Assembly (NCBI RefSeq): GCF_012926505.1 | Contig: NZ_JABBNT010000005.1 | Span: 62,001 to 126,000 of the forward strand | DNA: 64,000 nucleotides | Reading direction: 5' to 3' | Source: Pacificispira spongiicola | GTDB taxonomy: Bacteria > Pseudomonadota > Alphaproteobacteria > UBA8366 > Aestuariispiraceae | Shown: positions 1 to 8,150 of the stretch, piece after piece | Position numbering within the stretch: the stretch's first letter is position 1 | Layout: every line of letters starts with the position of its first letter | The notes under the pieces: model-generated | Database searches by the model: none | What the model saw: the letters and a program-made list of their open reading frames with translations, nothing else | Told to the model about the DNA's origin: nothing | Made by a program: the position numbers and the translations under genes

Positions 1-581
1 TTTTCGCTTTTCTTCTGGTTCCTGTGGTCGCCTTCGCACAGACGGAGCCCGAACAGGCCGCCGAATTCATCGAAAATCTGGGACAGCGCGCGGTCGATGT
101 GCTGCGAGATCAGTCGATCACGTTGGAAGAGCGGGAAAGCAAACTTCGCGGCATCGTGCATGAAAGCTTCGACGTCGAGGTAATCGGGCGCTTTGTTTTG
201 GCCGATTTTTGGAAGACCGCCGATGCGGATGAACGGGACGAGTTCCTGGTTCTCTTTTCGGACTATGTCCTGCAAACTTACTCTCAACGGCTCGGCGGGT
301 ATTCCGGCCAGACCCTGCGCATCGACGATAGCCGGTCCCACCGCGACAAGGATGCTGTCGTCGAAACGACGATCATCCAAGATGGAACCGACCCGACCGG
401 CGTTTCCTGGCTGGTGCGCGATACCGATAAGGGCTTGCGGATATTGGATGTGATCGTCGAAGGAAAGAGCCTGGCCTTGGCGCAGAAGAAGGAGTTTTCC
501 TCCATTCTCGCGCGGGAAAAAATGCCGGGACTCCTCCAACTTCTGCGCCTGAAGACGTCGAAATATTCGGTGCAATCCTGA
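1..581 (+). CDS. MlaC/Ttg2D-family phospholipid-binding protein, 5' end outside window
   Basis: The reading frame is open from the window edge (codons start at base 3) to the stop at 579-581. The first residues visible are hydrophobic and end in AFAQ, which fits the end of a signal peptide, so the true start lies upstream and the first GTG at base 24 is internal. The rest fits the MlaC/Ttg2D fold: a helical N-terminus, then the segment VIGRFVLADFW, then alternating strands. Family members are periplasmic carriers that move phospholipids between the outer membrane and an inner-membrane MlaFED-type ABC transporter. The other subunits would be upstream and are not visible. Family assignment is by motif pattern; the lipid-transport role is inferred from the family. 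Confidence 0.75.
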   Translation, partial: FAFLLVPVVAFAQTEPEQAAEFIENLGQRAVDVLRDQSITLEERESKLRGIVHESFDVEVIGRFVLADFWKTADADERDEFLVLFSDYVLQTYSQRLGGYSGQTLRIDDSRSHRDKDAVVETTIIQDGTDPTGVSWLVRDTDKGLRILDVIVEGKSLALAQKKEFSSILAREKMPGLLQLLRLKTSKYSVQS

Positions 582-665
582 CCGTTCCCGCCGGTGCCGA
601 CGATGCGCTTCTCCCTTGTTCCGAATATCGGAAGCGCACATAATGGTAACCAGGGAGGACAAAGA

Positions 666-1508
666 ATGACGATATTGCGGGGGCGCGGGAAACTCAGTCT
701 GATATGCGCTGCGGCGGCGGTGTGTTCCGCCGTCTATTTGTCGTCTATGACTCCCGCTGTTGCAGAAGATTTCACCGACGGTTGGAACGCCTATCAGCAG
801 GGCGACTTCGGAAAGGCGCGCGCCATTTGGATGCCCCTGGCGGAAACCGGGAACGCCAAGGCGATGTTCAACATCGGCGTCATTTACGACGAAGGCCGGG
901 GGATCGCCCCGGACCGCGCGAAGGCTATTGAATGGTGGAACCGCGCCGCCGAAGCGGGCCATGCGCAGGCGATGCACAATCTGGGCCTTGCCTATATCGA
1001 AGGGTCCGGCGTTAACCAGAATTACGATCGTGCCTACGGCTGGCTGGAACGCGCCGCCTATCACGGTCTTGTCCGATCCCAATATTCGCTGGGCAAGATG
1101 TTCGAATATGGGCTGGGGGTCGAGGAAAGTCAGATTCGCGCTGCCTTATGGATCGAACGGGCGGCGATCGCCGGCTTCGACCGGGCGCAGTACAATATGG
1201 GCAAGCGCTATCGCGACGGGAACGGTGTCGAAAAAGACCTCGTCATGGCCGCAAAATGGTTCCTGGCCGCCGCGCGACAGGGCTATGACAAAGCGCAGAA
1301 CCATATCGGCGCCCGTTTCTCGAAGGGCGAAGGTGTCGAAACGGACATGGTCGAAGCGTTGAAATGGCTGACGCTTGCGGCCAATCAGGGAAATGCGTCC
1401 GCCAAGAAGCGTGCGGAAAAAGTGGCCGATAAGATGACTGCGGAACAGCGCGAGGAAAGTCAGCGTCGGGCCGAAGCTTTCGTGCCCGAACGGTCCAACG
1501 TTTACTGA
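666..1508 (+). CDS. Secreted Sel1-repeat (tetratricopeptide-like) protein
   Basis: A 280-residue protein. The ATG at 666 is chosen over the in-frame ATG at 594 because it is preceded by the Shine-Dalgarno sequence GGGAGGAC and begins a clean signal peptide (charged start, hydrophobic core, AVA-ED cleavage site near residue 33). After a short TPR-like helix pair there are about five Sel1 repeats of 36 residues with the usual pattern A.A...lG..Y..G.GV..D...A..W...AA..G. Such proteins form superhelical scaffolds for protein-protein contact, often in envelope processes or signalling. The partner cannot be read from sequence. It follows the MlaC-like gene by 84 bases on the same strand and may be co-transcribed with it. 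Confidence 0.85.
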   Translation: MTILRGRGKLSLICAAAAVCSAVYLSSMTPAVAEDFTDGWNAYQQGDFGKARAIWMPLAETGNAKAMFNIGVIYDEGRGIAPDRAKAIEWWNRAAEAGHAQAMHNLGLAYIEGSGVNQNYDRAYGWLERAAYHGLVRSQYSLGKMFEYGLGVEESQIRAALWIERAAIAGFDRAQYNMGKRYRDGNGVEKDLVMAAKWFLAAARQGYDKAQNHIGARFSKGEGVETDMVEALKWLTLAANQGNASAKKRAEKVADKMTAEQREESQRRAEAFVPERSNVY

Positions 1509-1535
1509 TCCCCCTACTCTGTCAGTTTCAGGAAA

Positions 1536-2456
1536 TCAGCGCTTTTTCGACGGAAACAGTGTGCGCTTGCCCGACTTCGGCAAGATGGGCGCGATCTTCT
1601 TCGTGTCGTCGAAGCTTTTCAGGTCGAACGCCCGTCCGCCGACATCGTTGAAATGGCGCATTGCCTTTTCGAACATCGGCCCGAAATCGTCCGAATTTAC
1701 GATTTCCCCCAGTGGTAGGGAGGCTTCTTCAACATCCAGAACCAGATAGTCGCATTGGTCTTTGGCGATTTCCGCCATCCGCTTGGACACGGCACTTGCG
1801 TCAATACCGTCATCCAACAGCACCGAATAGCGGCCACGACCGACCTGCCCGACACCGCTGCCGCCTGACGACCATGCCCGCATCGTCTGCACAAGGCTGT
1901 CGTTCAATCGATCGGCATCCTCGCGGCTGACCGTCTTTTCGACATGGTCCCAATTCACGTCGTAGAAGGCGAAGTTCATTTCCTCCCCGGCATCGCGCGA
2001 CTGAGTACCGACGATAGCGGCGGCATTCGCGAAATCGAGGACAGACATGGGGTTCGGGGCGGCCTTGGTCACGGTTTCCCGCGATCTAAGCGGTAGGGCC
2101 TTGATTGACAGGTGATGGATGCCCTTGCGCTGCGGGCTGCTCATCCCCGAAACGCTGATCGGGGTCGGCTTTCCATCCGCACCGGGATGGGCCAGAATCC
2201 ACTGATCGGACACCCGGCCGGTCAGTTTCAATTTATTGACGAATTCCCCCAGGACGGCAGCATCGGTCTCCGCCGCGATCACGGCGACATCCTGCCCTTT
2301 CAGCTCCTCCGCCGTCCGATGCAACAGTGCCTTTACCGACCCGGCCGCGAAGACGACCACGCCGCTGTCATCGACTTCCAACAAAACATCCGCCGCGGCG
2401 AACGCAAAGGCAACATATCGATCACGCTGTTCTGTCAGCGAAAACTCTTCAGTCAT
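1536..2456 (-). CDS. PAS-domain protein with a degenerate GGDEF-like tail
   Basis: A 306-residue cytosolic protein without a signal peptide. Residues 10-125 have the pattern of a PAS sensor domain (VLLEVDDSGVVVFAAGS, then a helix-rich core and a closing sheet). Around residues 195-240 the stretch VGQVGRGRYSVLLDDG resembles the region where GGDEF domains carry their active-site loop, but the GGDEF residues themselves are absent, so cyclase activity is unlikely. The protein ends shortly after with a basic tail. I infer a relative of PAS-EAL regulators that lacks the EAL catalytic domain. It is convergent with the Sel1 gene (27 bases between stops) and divergent from nothing close; prfC lies upstream on the same strand. 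Confidence 0.55.
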   Translation of the reverse strand: MTEEFSLTEQRDRYVAFAFAAADVLLEVDDSGVVVFAAGSVKALLHRTAEELKGQDVAVIAAETDAAVLGEFVNKLKLTGRVSDQWILAHPGADGKPTPISVSGMSSPQRKGIHHLSIKALPLRSRETVTKAAPNPMSVLDFANAAAIVGTQSRDAGEEMNFAFYDVNWDHVEKTVSREDADRLNDSLVQTMRAWSSGGSGVGQVGRGRYSVLLDDGIDASAVSKRMAEIAKDQCDYLVLDVEEASLPLGEIVNSDDFGPMFEKAMRHFNDVGGRAFDLKSFDDTKKIAPILPKSGKRTLFPSKKR

Positions 2457-2541
2457 TGGGTCGTTCCATTCCGGATCCGATTACCCACCCAGCGGGAATT
2501 TACACCATTCATCCGCCAAACCGCCACAGGAAGGAGACGGA

Positions 2542-4116
2542 TCAGGCGCGTTCCCGTGTTTTCGAGAAACGGATATCCGGGTTGTTCTGGATCTGGTGAT
2601 TTAGTTCCCAATAGTTGCGGGCCAGAAAGACAGGCGCGCCGTCGCGGTCCGTGGACATGGCGCTGCGGATGGCACCACAGAAAGAATCGAGCTTCGCCTT
2701 GTCATCGCAACTGACCCAGCGTGCGGTTTCGTAAGGCGCCGGTTCCAACGTAACATTGATGCCGTATTCCGCCTCGATCCGGGTTTTCAAGACGTCGAGC
2801 TGAAGCTGACCGACGACACCGACGATCCAGTTCGCCCCCAGTTCCGGCTTGAAAACCTGGGTCACACCCTCTTCCGCGAGACTTTCGAGCGCCTTTTTCA
2901 AGTGCTTCCCCTTCATCGGGTCGTCCAAGCGGACGCGGCGCAGGATTTCCGGGGCAAAATCCGGGATACCGGTGAACCGCATATCCTCGCTCTCGCTCAA
3001 CGTGTCGCCGACACGCAGGGTCCCATGGTTCGGCACGCCGACGATATCGCCGGGGAAGGCTTCGTCCGCGATTTCACGGTCCTGCGCAAAGAACATGATC
3101 GGGTTGTAGATCGCCATCGGCTTGCCGGAGCGAACATGCTTCAGCTTCATGCCGCGCTTGAACTTGCCGGAGCACATGCGGACGAAGGCGATACGGTCGC
3201 GGTGGTTCGGGTCCATATTCGCCTGAACCTTGAAGACGAATCCGGACACCTTGTCCTCGGTCGGATCGACGCTGCGCTTGTCGGTCGGCAGTGGCCGCGG
3301 CGGCGGCGAGAATTCGGCGATCCCAGACAGCAAATGACCGACCCCGAAATTGCGCAGGGCGCTACCGAAATAGACCGGCGTCATGTGCCCTTCCAGGAAG
3401 GCGTCGACATCGAATTTCGGGCAGGCTTCCCGAACCAATTCCGCTTCTTCACGCAACTTCTGAAGCTGTTCCGCCGGGATCAGTTCTTCCAGCTTCGGAT
3501 CGTCCAACCCATCGACCTGTACCGACTCGGTCCGGTCTTCCCCCATCAGCAGGACACGGTCGTGCAGCAGGTCGTAGCAGCCCTTGAAATCGCGACCCAT
3601 ACCGATGGGCCAAGCGACCGGCGCGACGTCGAGTGCCAATTCCTCCGCGATTTGGTCCATCAGTTCGAACGGATCGCGCGCTTCCCGATCCAGCTTGTTG
3701 ATGAAGGTTACGATCGGCATATCGCGCAGGCGGCAGACCTCAAACAGTTTGCGGGTCTGTGGCTCGATCCCCTTCGCCGCGTCGATGACCATGACGGCGC
3801 TATCGACCGCCGTCAGCGTGCGGTAGGTATCTTCCGAAAAATCTTCGTGGCCCGGCGTGTCCAACAGGTTGAACGTGATGCCGTCGCGAATGAAGGTCAT
3901 GACGGAGGTCGTCACCGAAATGCCGCGCTGCTGTTCGATCTTCATCCAGTCGGATCGCGCCCGGCGGCGTTCGCCCTTCGCCTTCACCTCACCCGCCAAA
4001 TGGATGGCACCGCCGCGCAGCAGCAGCTTTTCCGTCAGGGTCGTCTTCCCCGCATCGGGGTGGGAGATGATCGCGAAGGTACGCCGGTCGCGTACGGCCT
4101 GTTCCGTCGTCGGCAT
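2542..4116 (-). CDS. prfC: Peptide chain release factor 3 (RF3)
   Basis: A 524-residue translational GTPase that recycles RF1/RF2 from the ribosome after termination. The start at 4116 gives MPTTEQ and a length matching E. coli RF3 (529); the frame stays open further upstream, but that extension has no protein-like character. Visible motifs are the P-loop SHPDAGKTTL (residues 18-27), the switch II motif DTPGHEDFSEDTYR and the G4 motif NKLD. The RF3-specific C-terminal domain follows, with the family sequence PVFLARNYWEL near the end. It is transcribed toward the PAS gene and is separated by 183 bases from the divergent EamA gene. Confidence 0.97.
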   Translation of the reverse strand: MPTTEQAVRDRRTFAIISHPDAGKTTLTEKLLLRGGAIHLAGEVKAKGERRRARSDWMKIEQQRGISVTTSVMTFIRDGITFNLLDTPGHEDFSEDTYRTLTAVDSAVMVIDAAKGIEPQTRKLFEVCRLRDMPIVTFINKLDREARDPFELMDQIAEELALDVAPVAWPIGMGRDFKGCYDLLHDRVLLMGEDRTESVQVDGLDDPKLEELIPAEQLQKLREEAELVREACPKFDVDAFLEGHMTPVYFGSALRNFGVGHLLSGIAEFSPPPRPLPTDKRSVDPTEDKVSGFVFKVQANMDPNHRDRIAFVRMCSGKFKRGMKLKHVRSGKPMAIYNPIMFFAQDREIADEAFPGDIVGVPNHGTLRVGDTLSESEDMRFTGIPDFAPEILRRVRLDDPMKGKHLKKALESLAEEGVTQVFKPELGANWIVGVVGQLQLDVLKTRIEAEYGINVTLEPAPYETARWVSCDDKAKLDSFCGAIRSAMSTDRDGAPVFLARNYWELNHQIQNNPDIRFSKTRERA

Positions 4117-4299
4117 GGAAGCCTGCCCGTCCGTTCTGTGAATTCCGTCTTCGAAGCGCCGTGTTTCTAGGCCCGCAGGCTGGTCCGCGCAAGCATGGCG
4201 TCGCCGTAAGCGCGGTTTCGCCATCCTTCTTTTTGCCGACCGACTGTCTTGCCCAGAATGCATCTTGTCCAAAACGCGGGATCGTCGTAGGCAGCCCTC

Positions 4300-5220
4300 A
4301 TGACGGCTAACACATCGAATGCACAATCCGACACGACCCATAAGGGCATCTTGCTGATCGTTTTCGCGATGTTCGTCTTCGCGTGCCAGGACGCGGTGAC
4401 GAAGCATCTGGCCCAGACCTATGCGACGCCCCAGATCATTTGGATTCGGTACGTCTTCTTTGCGATTTTTGCGACCGTCGTCGCGGGATGGCATGTGCCG
4501 ATCAAGCAAGCGGTCAAATCGACCCGCCCGGTCCTCCAGATTCTACGCTCGCTGATTATCCTGGTCGAAATCGGCACCTTCGTCGTCGCCGTGCGGGTGC
4601 TGTCCCTGGTGGAAATTCATTCCATCATGGCATCCTTCCCGCTGATCGTGACCGCCATGTCCGCGATATTCCTGAAAGAAGCTGTTGGCATTCGGCGTTG
4701 GGCAGCCGTTTTGATCGGTTTCGTCGGCATTCTCGTCATCTTGCGGCCCGGTCTTGGCGTGTTTCGGGTGGAAGCGTTGATCGCCCTGGCGACCGCCTTC
4801 CTGTTCGCCTCGTATCAGGTCCTGACGAAGGTGGCGGGCCGGACGGACAAGTCCAGCACGTCGATGCTTTATATGGCCGTCGTCGGCGCCGCCGTTCTGA
4901 CCGCCATCGGGCCCTTCTATTGGATCGAGCCGACACCGGAAGCGTGGCTGTTGCTCGGCATCTTGTCGGTCACCGGTGTCGTCGGACATTCCTGCCTTAT
5001 CTACGCGTTGAGCCTCGCGCCCGCGTCCAGCCTGCAACCGTTCAATTACACGATGTTGGTTTGGGCGACGATTGTCGGATACCTTGTCTTCGACAACCTT
5101 CCCGATTTGTGGACGATTGTTGGGGGGGCTATAGTCGTGGCCAGCGGCCTCTACACAATTTACCGGGAACGGCGGCGCGCCGTTCCCGTTCCTCCGGCGG
5201 TCGCGCAGGTCAAACCCTGA
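4300..5220 (+). CDS. EamA/DMT-superfamily inner-membrane transporter
   Basis: A 306-residue integral membrane protein with about ten hydrophobic helices arranged as two EamA repeats. The first begins at residue 15 (GILLIVFAMFVFACQDAVTKHLA) and the second near residue 155 (LIALATAFLFASYQVLTKVAGR). The short polar N-terminus and basic C-terminal tail (YRERRRAV) suit a cytosolic location of both ends. Family members export amino acids, nucleosides or drugs; the substrate here cannot be read. The ATG at 4300 lacks a strong Shine-Dalgarno sequence. It precedes the Ldh2-type dehydrogenase by only 27 bases and so probably shares a transcript and possibly a metabolite with it. Confidence 0.85.
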   Translation: MTANTSNAQSDTTHKGILLIVFAMFVFACQDAVTKHLAQTYATPQIIWIRYVFFAIFATVVAGWHVPIKQAVKSTRPVLQILRSLIILVEIGTFVVAVRVLSLVEIHSIMASFPLIVTAMSAIFLKEAVGIRRWAAVLIGFVGILVILRPGLGVFRVEALIALATAFLFASYQVLTKVAGRTDKSSTSMLYMAVVGAAVLTAIGPFYWIEPTPEAWLLLGILSVTGVVGHSCLIYALSLAPASSLQPFNYTMLVWATIVGYLVFDNLPDLWTIVGGAIVVASGLYTIYRERRRAVPVPPAVAQVKP

Positions 5221-5247
5221 TCCAACCATCGAAGGGAGAACAGCCCC

Positions 5248-6303
5248 GTGTCCGTACAGAAGACCGCCACCGATACGACGAGCAGCGTTTCCCTGACCCT
5301 TGATGAAGCGCGCGACCTCGCGATTGCCGCCCTCACCCGACGCGGCGCGGACAACAGGAACGCGCGCGCGGTCGCCGATATCATGATCCGCGCGGAACGC
5401 GACCGCTGCGCCAGTCATGGCCTGTTCCGCCTACAAGGCTATTGCGCCTCCCTGGACAGCGGCAAGGTCGACGGCGCGGCCCACCCGACCCTGCACGACA
5501 TGGCGCCCGGCGTCTTGAAAGTCGATGGCAAGGGCGGGTTTGCCCCGCTGGCATTGGAACTCGGCCTGCCCGCCTTGGCAGATCGCGCCCGGCAGCAGGG
5601 CGTCGCGGTGCTGGGGCTGACCGATATCTATCATTTCGCGGCACTGTGGCCGGAGGTCGAAACCTTGGGTGAATTGGGGCTGTGTGGTCTGGCCATGACC
5701 CAGGCCTCGCCGATGGTCGCCCCAGCCGGCGGGACGAAGCCGTTTTTCGGAACCAATCCCCTCGCCTTTTCCTGGCCGCGCCCGGGACAGGATCCCTTCG
5801 TGTTCGATCAGGCCACAGCGGCTCTCGCCCGTGGGGAAATCATGATCATGGCCCGCGACGGGCATGACGCACCGGACGGCGCCGGTATCGACCCGGATGG
5901 AAATCCGACCAACGATCCCGCAAAAATTCTGGAAGGCGCGCAATTGCCTTTCGGCGGCTACAAGGGATCGAACATCGCCCTGATGATCGAATTGCTGGCG
6001 GGGGCGCTGATCGGGTCTGTCTTTTCCGTGGAATCGGGCCGTCAGGACAACAAAGACGGCGGACCGCCCGTCGGTGGGGAATTCATCCTGGCGATGGATC
6101 CCAGCCGTTTCGGCGATGCCGGTTGGGCTGCGCATACGGAAGTCCTGTTCAAGGAACTGGAAGCGATCGGCGTCAGCCGCCTGCCCGGCACCCGCCGCCG
6201 TCTTGCGCGGCAGGAAACGCCCAGCCAGGGCATCCGCCTGCCCAAGGCACTGTATGACACGGTGCAGGACCTCGCCGTCGGCAACGACACGGACGGCGAT
6301 TGA
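5248..6303 (+). CDS. Ldh2-family NAD(P)H oxidoreductase, DpkA-like
   Basis: A 351-residue member of the malate/L-lactate dehydrogenase type 2 family, which has its own fold unrelated to Rossmann dehydrogenases. The GTG at 5248 is favoured by the upstream AGGGAG. Diagnostic segments are DIYHFAALWPEVE (catalytic histidine), GTKPFFGTNPLAFSWPR, FDQATAALARGEI and LPFGGYKGSNIALMIELLAG. The YHF.ALWP form recalls delta-1-piperideine-2-carboxylate / delta-1-pyrroline-2-carboxylate reductase (DpkA) more than lactate or ureidoglycolate dehydrogenase, so a cyclic-imine substrate is a reasonable inference but is not proven. It sits between an EamA transporter and a formamidase-like hydrolase on the same strand. 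Confidence 0.85.
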   Translation: MSVQKTATDTTSSVSLTLDEARDLAIAALTRRGADNRNARAVADIMIRAERDRCASHGLFRLQGYCASLDSGKVDGAAHPTLHDMAPGVLKVDGKGGFAPLALELGLPALADRARQQGVAVLGLTDIYHFAALWPEVETLGELGLCGLAMTQASPMVAPAGGTKPFFGTNPLAFSWPRPGQDPFVFDQATAALARGEIMIMARDGHDAPDGAGIDPDGNPTNDPAKILEGAQLPFGGYKGSNIALMIELLAGALIGSVFSVESGRQDNKDGGPPVGGEFILAMDPSRFGDAGWAAHTEVLFKELEAIGVSRLPGTRRRLARQETPSQGIRLPKALYDTVQDLAVGNDTDGD

Positions 6304-6346
6304 TAAATTCAAATGATGCGGCTTTCCGGATCGGGGGGATTGTACA

Positions 6347-7552
6347 ATGGAATTCGATTGGTTCGACACACCGGCTCCCATGCCGGTCTGCACGGATGGC
6401 TGTAACCCTGTAAATGCGGAAGGTCGGTCCTCGGCACAGGACGCGAAGACCGCATTTCTGGAGGCCGCGAGAAGTCTTGGACGCGATCTCGTCGCAAAAG
6501 GGGCGGCCCCGCCGCATATCCGCCACCTGAGCGTTGCCGTCCCCGACCCGTCGGCGCTACAGCGGGATATCGTCGATTACGATCTTCTCTACCGGGAAGC
6601 CCTGGGCGGAACCTTCGGCAAGGTCGCCTTAATGACGTCCGATCAGGGAACCATCTTGCAAGCCGCCGCCGTGGTGCCGCCGAAAGACACGGCCCCGAAG
6701 TATCGCGGCATGGACAGTGCCACGTTGAATTTCCAATACAGCCCGCGCGCGACGGTGCCGGAGGCACCGGAAATCATGGCGTCCTGGCGTATCGACGGGG
6801 CGGAGTTCCAAAAAACGCGCACCGCCGAACTGACCTACGGGCCGGATGAGAAGCATCGGATCGACTTGTATATGCCGGACGGCGTCAGCAACCCGCCCTT
6901 GCATATCTTCATCCATGGCGGCTATTGGCAGGCGGCCGACAAGCGCGACAACGGCCATTGCTGCCGCGAACTGGTGAAGGCCGGACTGGCCGTCGCGACG
7001 TTGAACTACCCGCTGTGCCCACCCGCGACGATCCGCGCCATCGTCGCCGACTGTCAGGATGCCATTGCCCTGCTGTATCGCGATGCATCGAAATATGGAT
7101 ACGATCCGGCGCATATTACCGTGTCCGGCCATTCGGCGGGCGGACACCTGACCGCGATGATGGCCGCGACCGATTGGACGCATCTTAGCAGCGACCTTCC
7201 GTCGGATTTGATCAAGGGAAGTATCCCGATTTCCGGACTATTTGAGCTCGAACCCTTGCGCCATACCGGCCTGAATACCGCCTTGCGCCTGACGGAGGAG
7301 GAAGCAGAGGATCTAAGCCCCGTTTACCACGATATCCGCTCGCCCGGTCCGATCGTAGCAGTTGTCGGCGGTGCGGAAAGCGATGAATTCAAGCGTCAAA
7401 GCCATGAATACGTCCACGCTTTCGGCGCGCGCGGGGCCCATATCCGCTATCTGGAACTACCGAACCTCAATCATTTCACCGTGGTGACGGCCTTGGCGGA
7501 CGTGGAAAGCGATCTTTACAAATTTGTTGTAGAAATTGCCCGAAAAACCTGA
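6347..7552 (+). CDS. Arylformamidase-like alpha/beta hydrolase with an N-terminal RidA-like extension
   Basis: A 401-residue protein, longer by about 130 residues than single-domain relatives. Residues 150-400 form a BD-FAE/arylformamidase-type alpha/beta hydrolase: oxyanion motif HGGYW at 190-194, nucleophile elbow GHSAGG with Ser263, the family sequence LNYPLCPPATI, and a late histidine (NLNHFTV). Such enzymes hydrolyse N-formylkynurenine or related amides and esters. Residues 25-130 (helix DAKTAFLEAARSLGRDLV, then LSVAVPDPSALQRD and a closing strand TILQAAAVVPPKD) look to me like a partial RidA/YjgF fold, which in other proteins deaminates enamines or imines. The hydrolase call is strong; the N-terminal call is inference. 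It follows the DpkA-like gene by 43 bases. Confidence 0.8.
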   Translation: MEFDWFDTPAPMPVCTDGCNPVNAEGRSSAQDAKTAFLEAARSLGRDLVAKGAAPPHIRHLSVAVPDPSALQRDIVDYDLLYREALGGTFGKVALMTSDQGTILQAAAVVPPKDTAPKYRGMDSATLNFQYSPRATVPEAPEIMASWRIDGAEFQKTRTAELTYGPDEKHRIDLYMPDGVSNPPLHIFIHGGYWQAADKRDNGHCCRELVKAGLAVATLNYPLCPPATIRAIVADCQDAIALLYRDASKYGYDPAHITVSGHSAGGHLTAMMAATDWTHLSSDLPSDLIKGSIPISGLFELEPLRHTGLNTALRLTEEEAEDLSPVYHDIRSPGPIVAVVGGAESDEFKRQSHEYVHAFGARGAHIRYLELPNLNHFTVVTALADVESDLYKFVVEIARKT

Positions 7553-7562
7553 GAGGTCTTTT

Positions 7563-7655
7563 ATGGAGCGCTTGGTAAAACTTGGCAACGCGGCCAACAT
7601 CCACCCCTGGTTCCAGTGCGGGTTCTATAGTTTGGACAGAAGCATAGCCAATTGA
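7563..7655 (+). pseudogene. Probable remnant of a truncated third gene of the hydrolase operon
   Basis: Ten bases after the hydrolase stop there is an ATG with a good Shine-Dalgarno sequence (GAGAGG, six bases before the start) leading into MERLVKLGNAANIHPWFQCG. This looks like a real protein N-terminus, but after about 20 codons the frame runs into the 3' end of the oppositely oriented marR gene (stop at 7625) and closes at codon 31. I infer that a gene following the hydrolase was cut when the marR-doxX-gst cassette arrived. The family of the lost protein is not recognised. A genuine 30-residue peptide is the alternative. Confidence 0.4.
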
Positions 7656-8053
7656 ACGGCCTCTGCCCTTGTCAGTTTATCCCCGATACCGTCCGTCAGT
7701 ACCTTTGAATATTCCGGCCACATTGCCTTTCTGATCGCGAGTCCCCGCTCGGAAATAAAGACGATTTGGCCACGGCCGTCTTCTTCGCAGTCTCGGCGGT
7801 TGACGAGTCCTGCCGTGACCATCCGGTCCAGGAGACGGGACGTGCCGTATTGCGGCAACAGAAGCCGTTGTCTGAGTTCGAATGGCCGAATTCCTTCCTC
7901 TCCCACCTTTTCCAGTTCCAACAGTGCGTCGTACCAAGAAAGCGGCGGGTGGCCAGCTGATTTCAATGCGGCTTCGACTGTTTCCAAAAGCTGTCGGCTT
8001 TTGGTCATAAGGGCTGTCCAAGCAGCCTGTGTGGTTCGGTCAACATCGGTCAT
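7625..8053 (-). CDS. MarR-family transcriptional regulator
   Basis: A 142-residue winged-helix regulator. The ATG at 8053 (MTDVDRTTQ) is preceded by AAAAGGA at proper spacing and is preferred over two upstream in-frame ATGs. The winged helix is visible in the middle: helix GIRPFELRQRLLLPQYGTSRLLDRMVTAGLV, then the wing NRRDCEEDGRGQIVFISERG. Flanking helices would form the dimer interface. MarR proteins usually repress a divergent gene and release DNA on binding a phenolic or other small ligand or on oxidation. Here the divergent pair is doxX-gst, 97 bases away, so those genes are the likely targets. Confidence 0.88.
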   Translation of the reverse strand: MTDVDRTTQAAWTALMTKSRQLLETVEAALKSAGHPPLSWYDALLELEKVGEEGIRPFELRQRLLLPQYGTSRLLDRMVTAGLVNRRDCEEDGRGQIVFISERGLAIRKAMWPEYSKVLTDGIGDKLTRAEAVQLAMLLSKL

Positions 8054-8090
8054 GCGTTCCTTTTGGCACATGAATGCACTTGCATCAACC

Positions 8091-8127
8091 TTGACAACAG
8101 CAAGCTGCGCGCAATATAGATGCATCT
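8091..8127 (+). promoter_or_regulatory. Promoter and probable MarR operator for doxX-gst
   Basis: In the 97-base gap between marR and doxX there is a sigma70-type -35 box TTGACA (8091-8096), an 18-base spacer and a -10-like TATAGA (8115-8120). A perfect ten-base palindrome AGATGCATCT (8118-8127) overlaps the -10 box, which is a typical place for a repressor to block RNA polymerase. A related TGCATC stands just upstream at 8081. The boxes are seen directly; their use by the adjacent MarR protein is inferred from position. Confidence 0.55.
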
Positions 8128-8150
8128 GTATCTACATTGGGAGAAAGACA

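Noticed and set aside
4117-4509. N-terminal extension of prfC
   Set aside because: The 131 extra codons are Arg/His/Asp-rich, overlap the divergent EamA gene and are absent from RF3 proteins.
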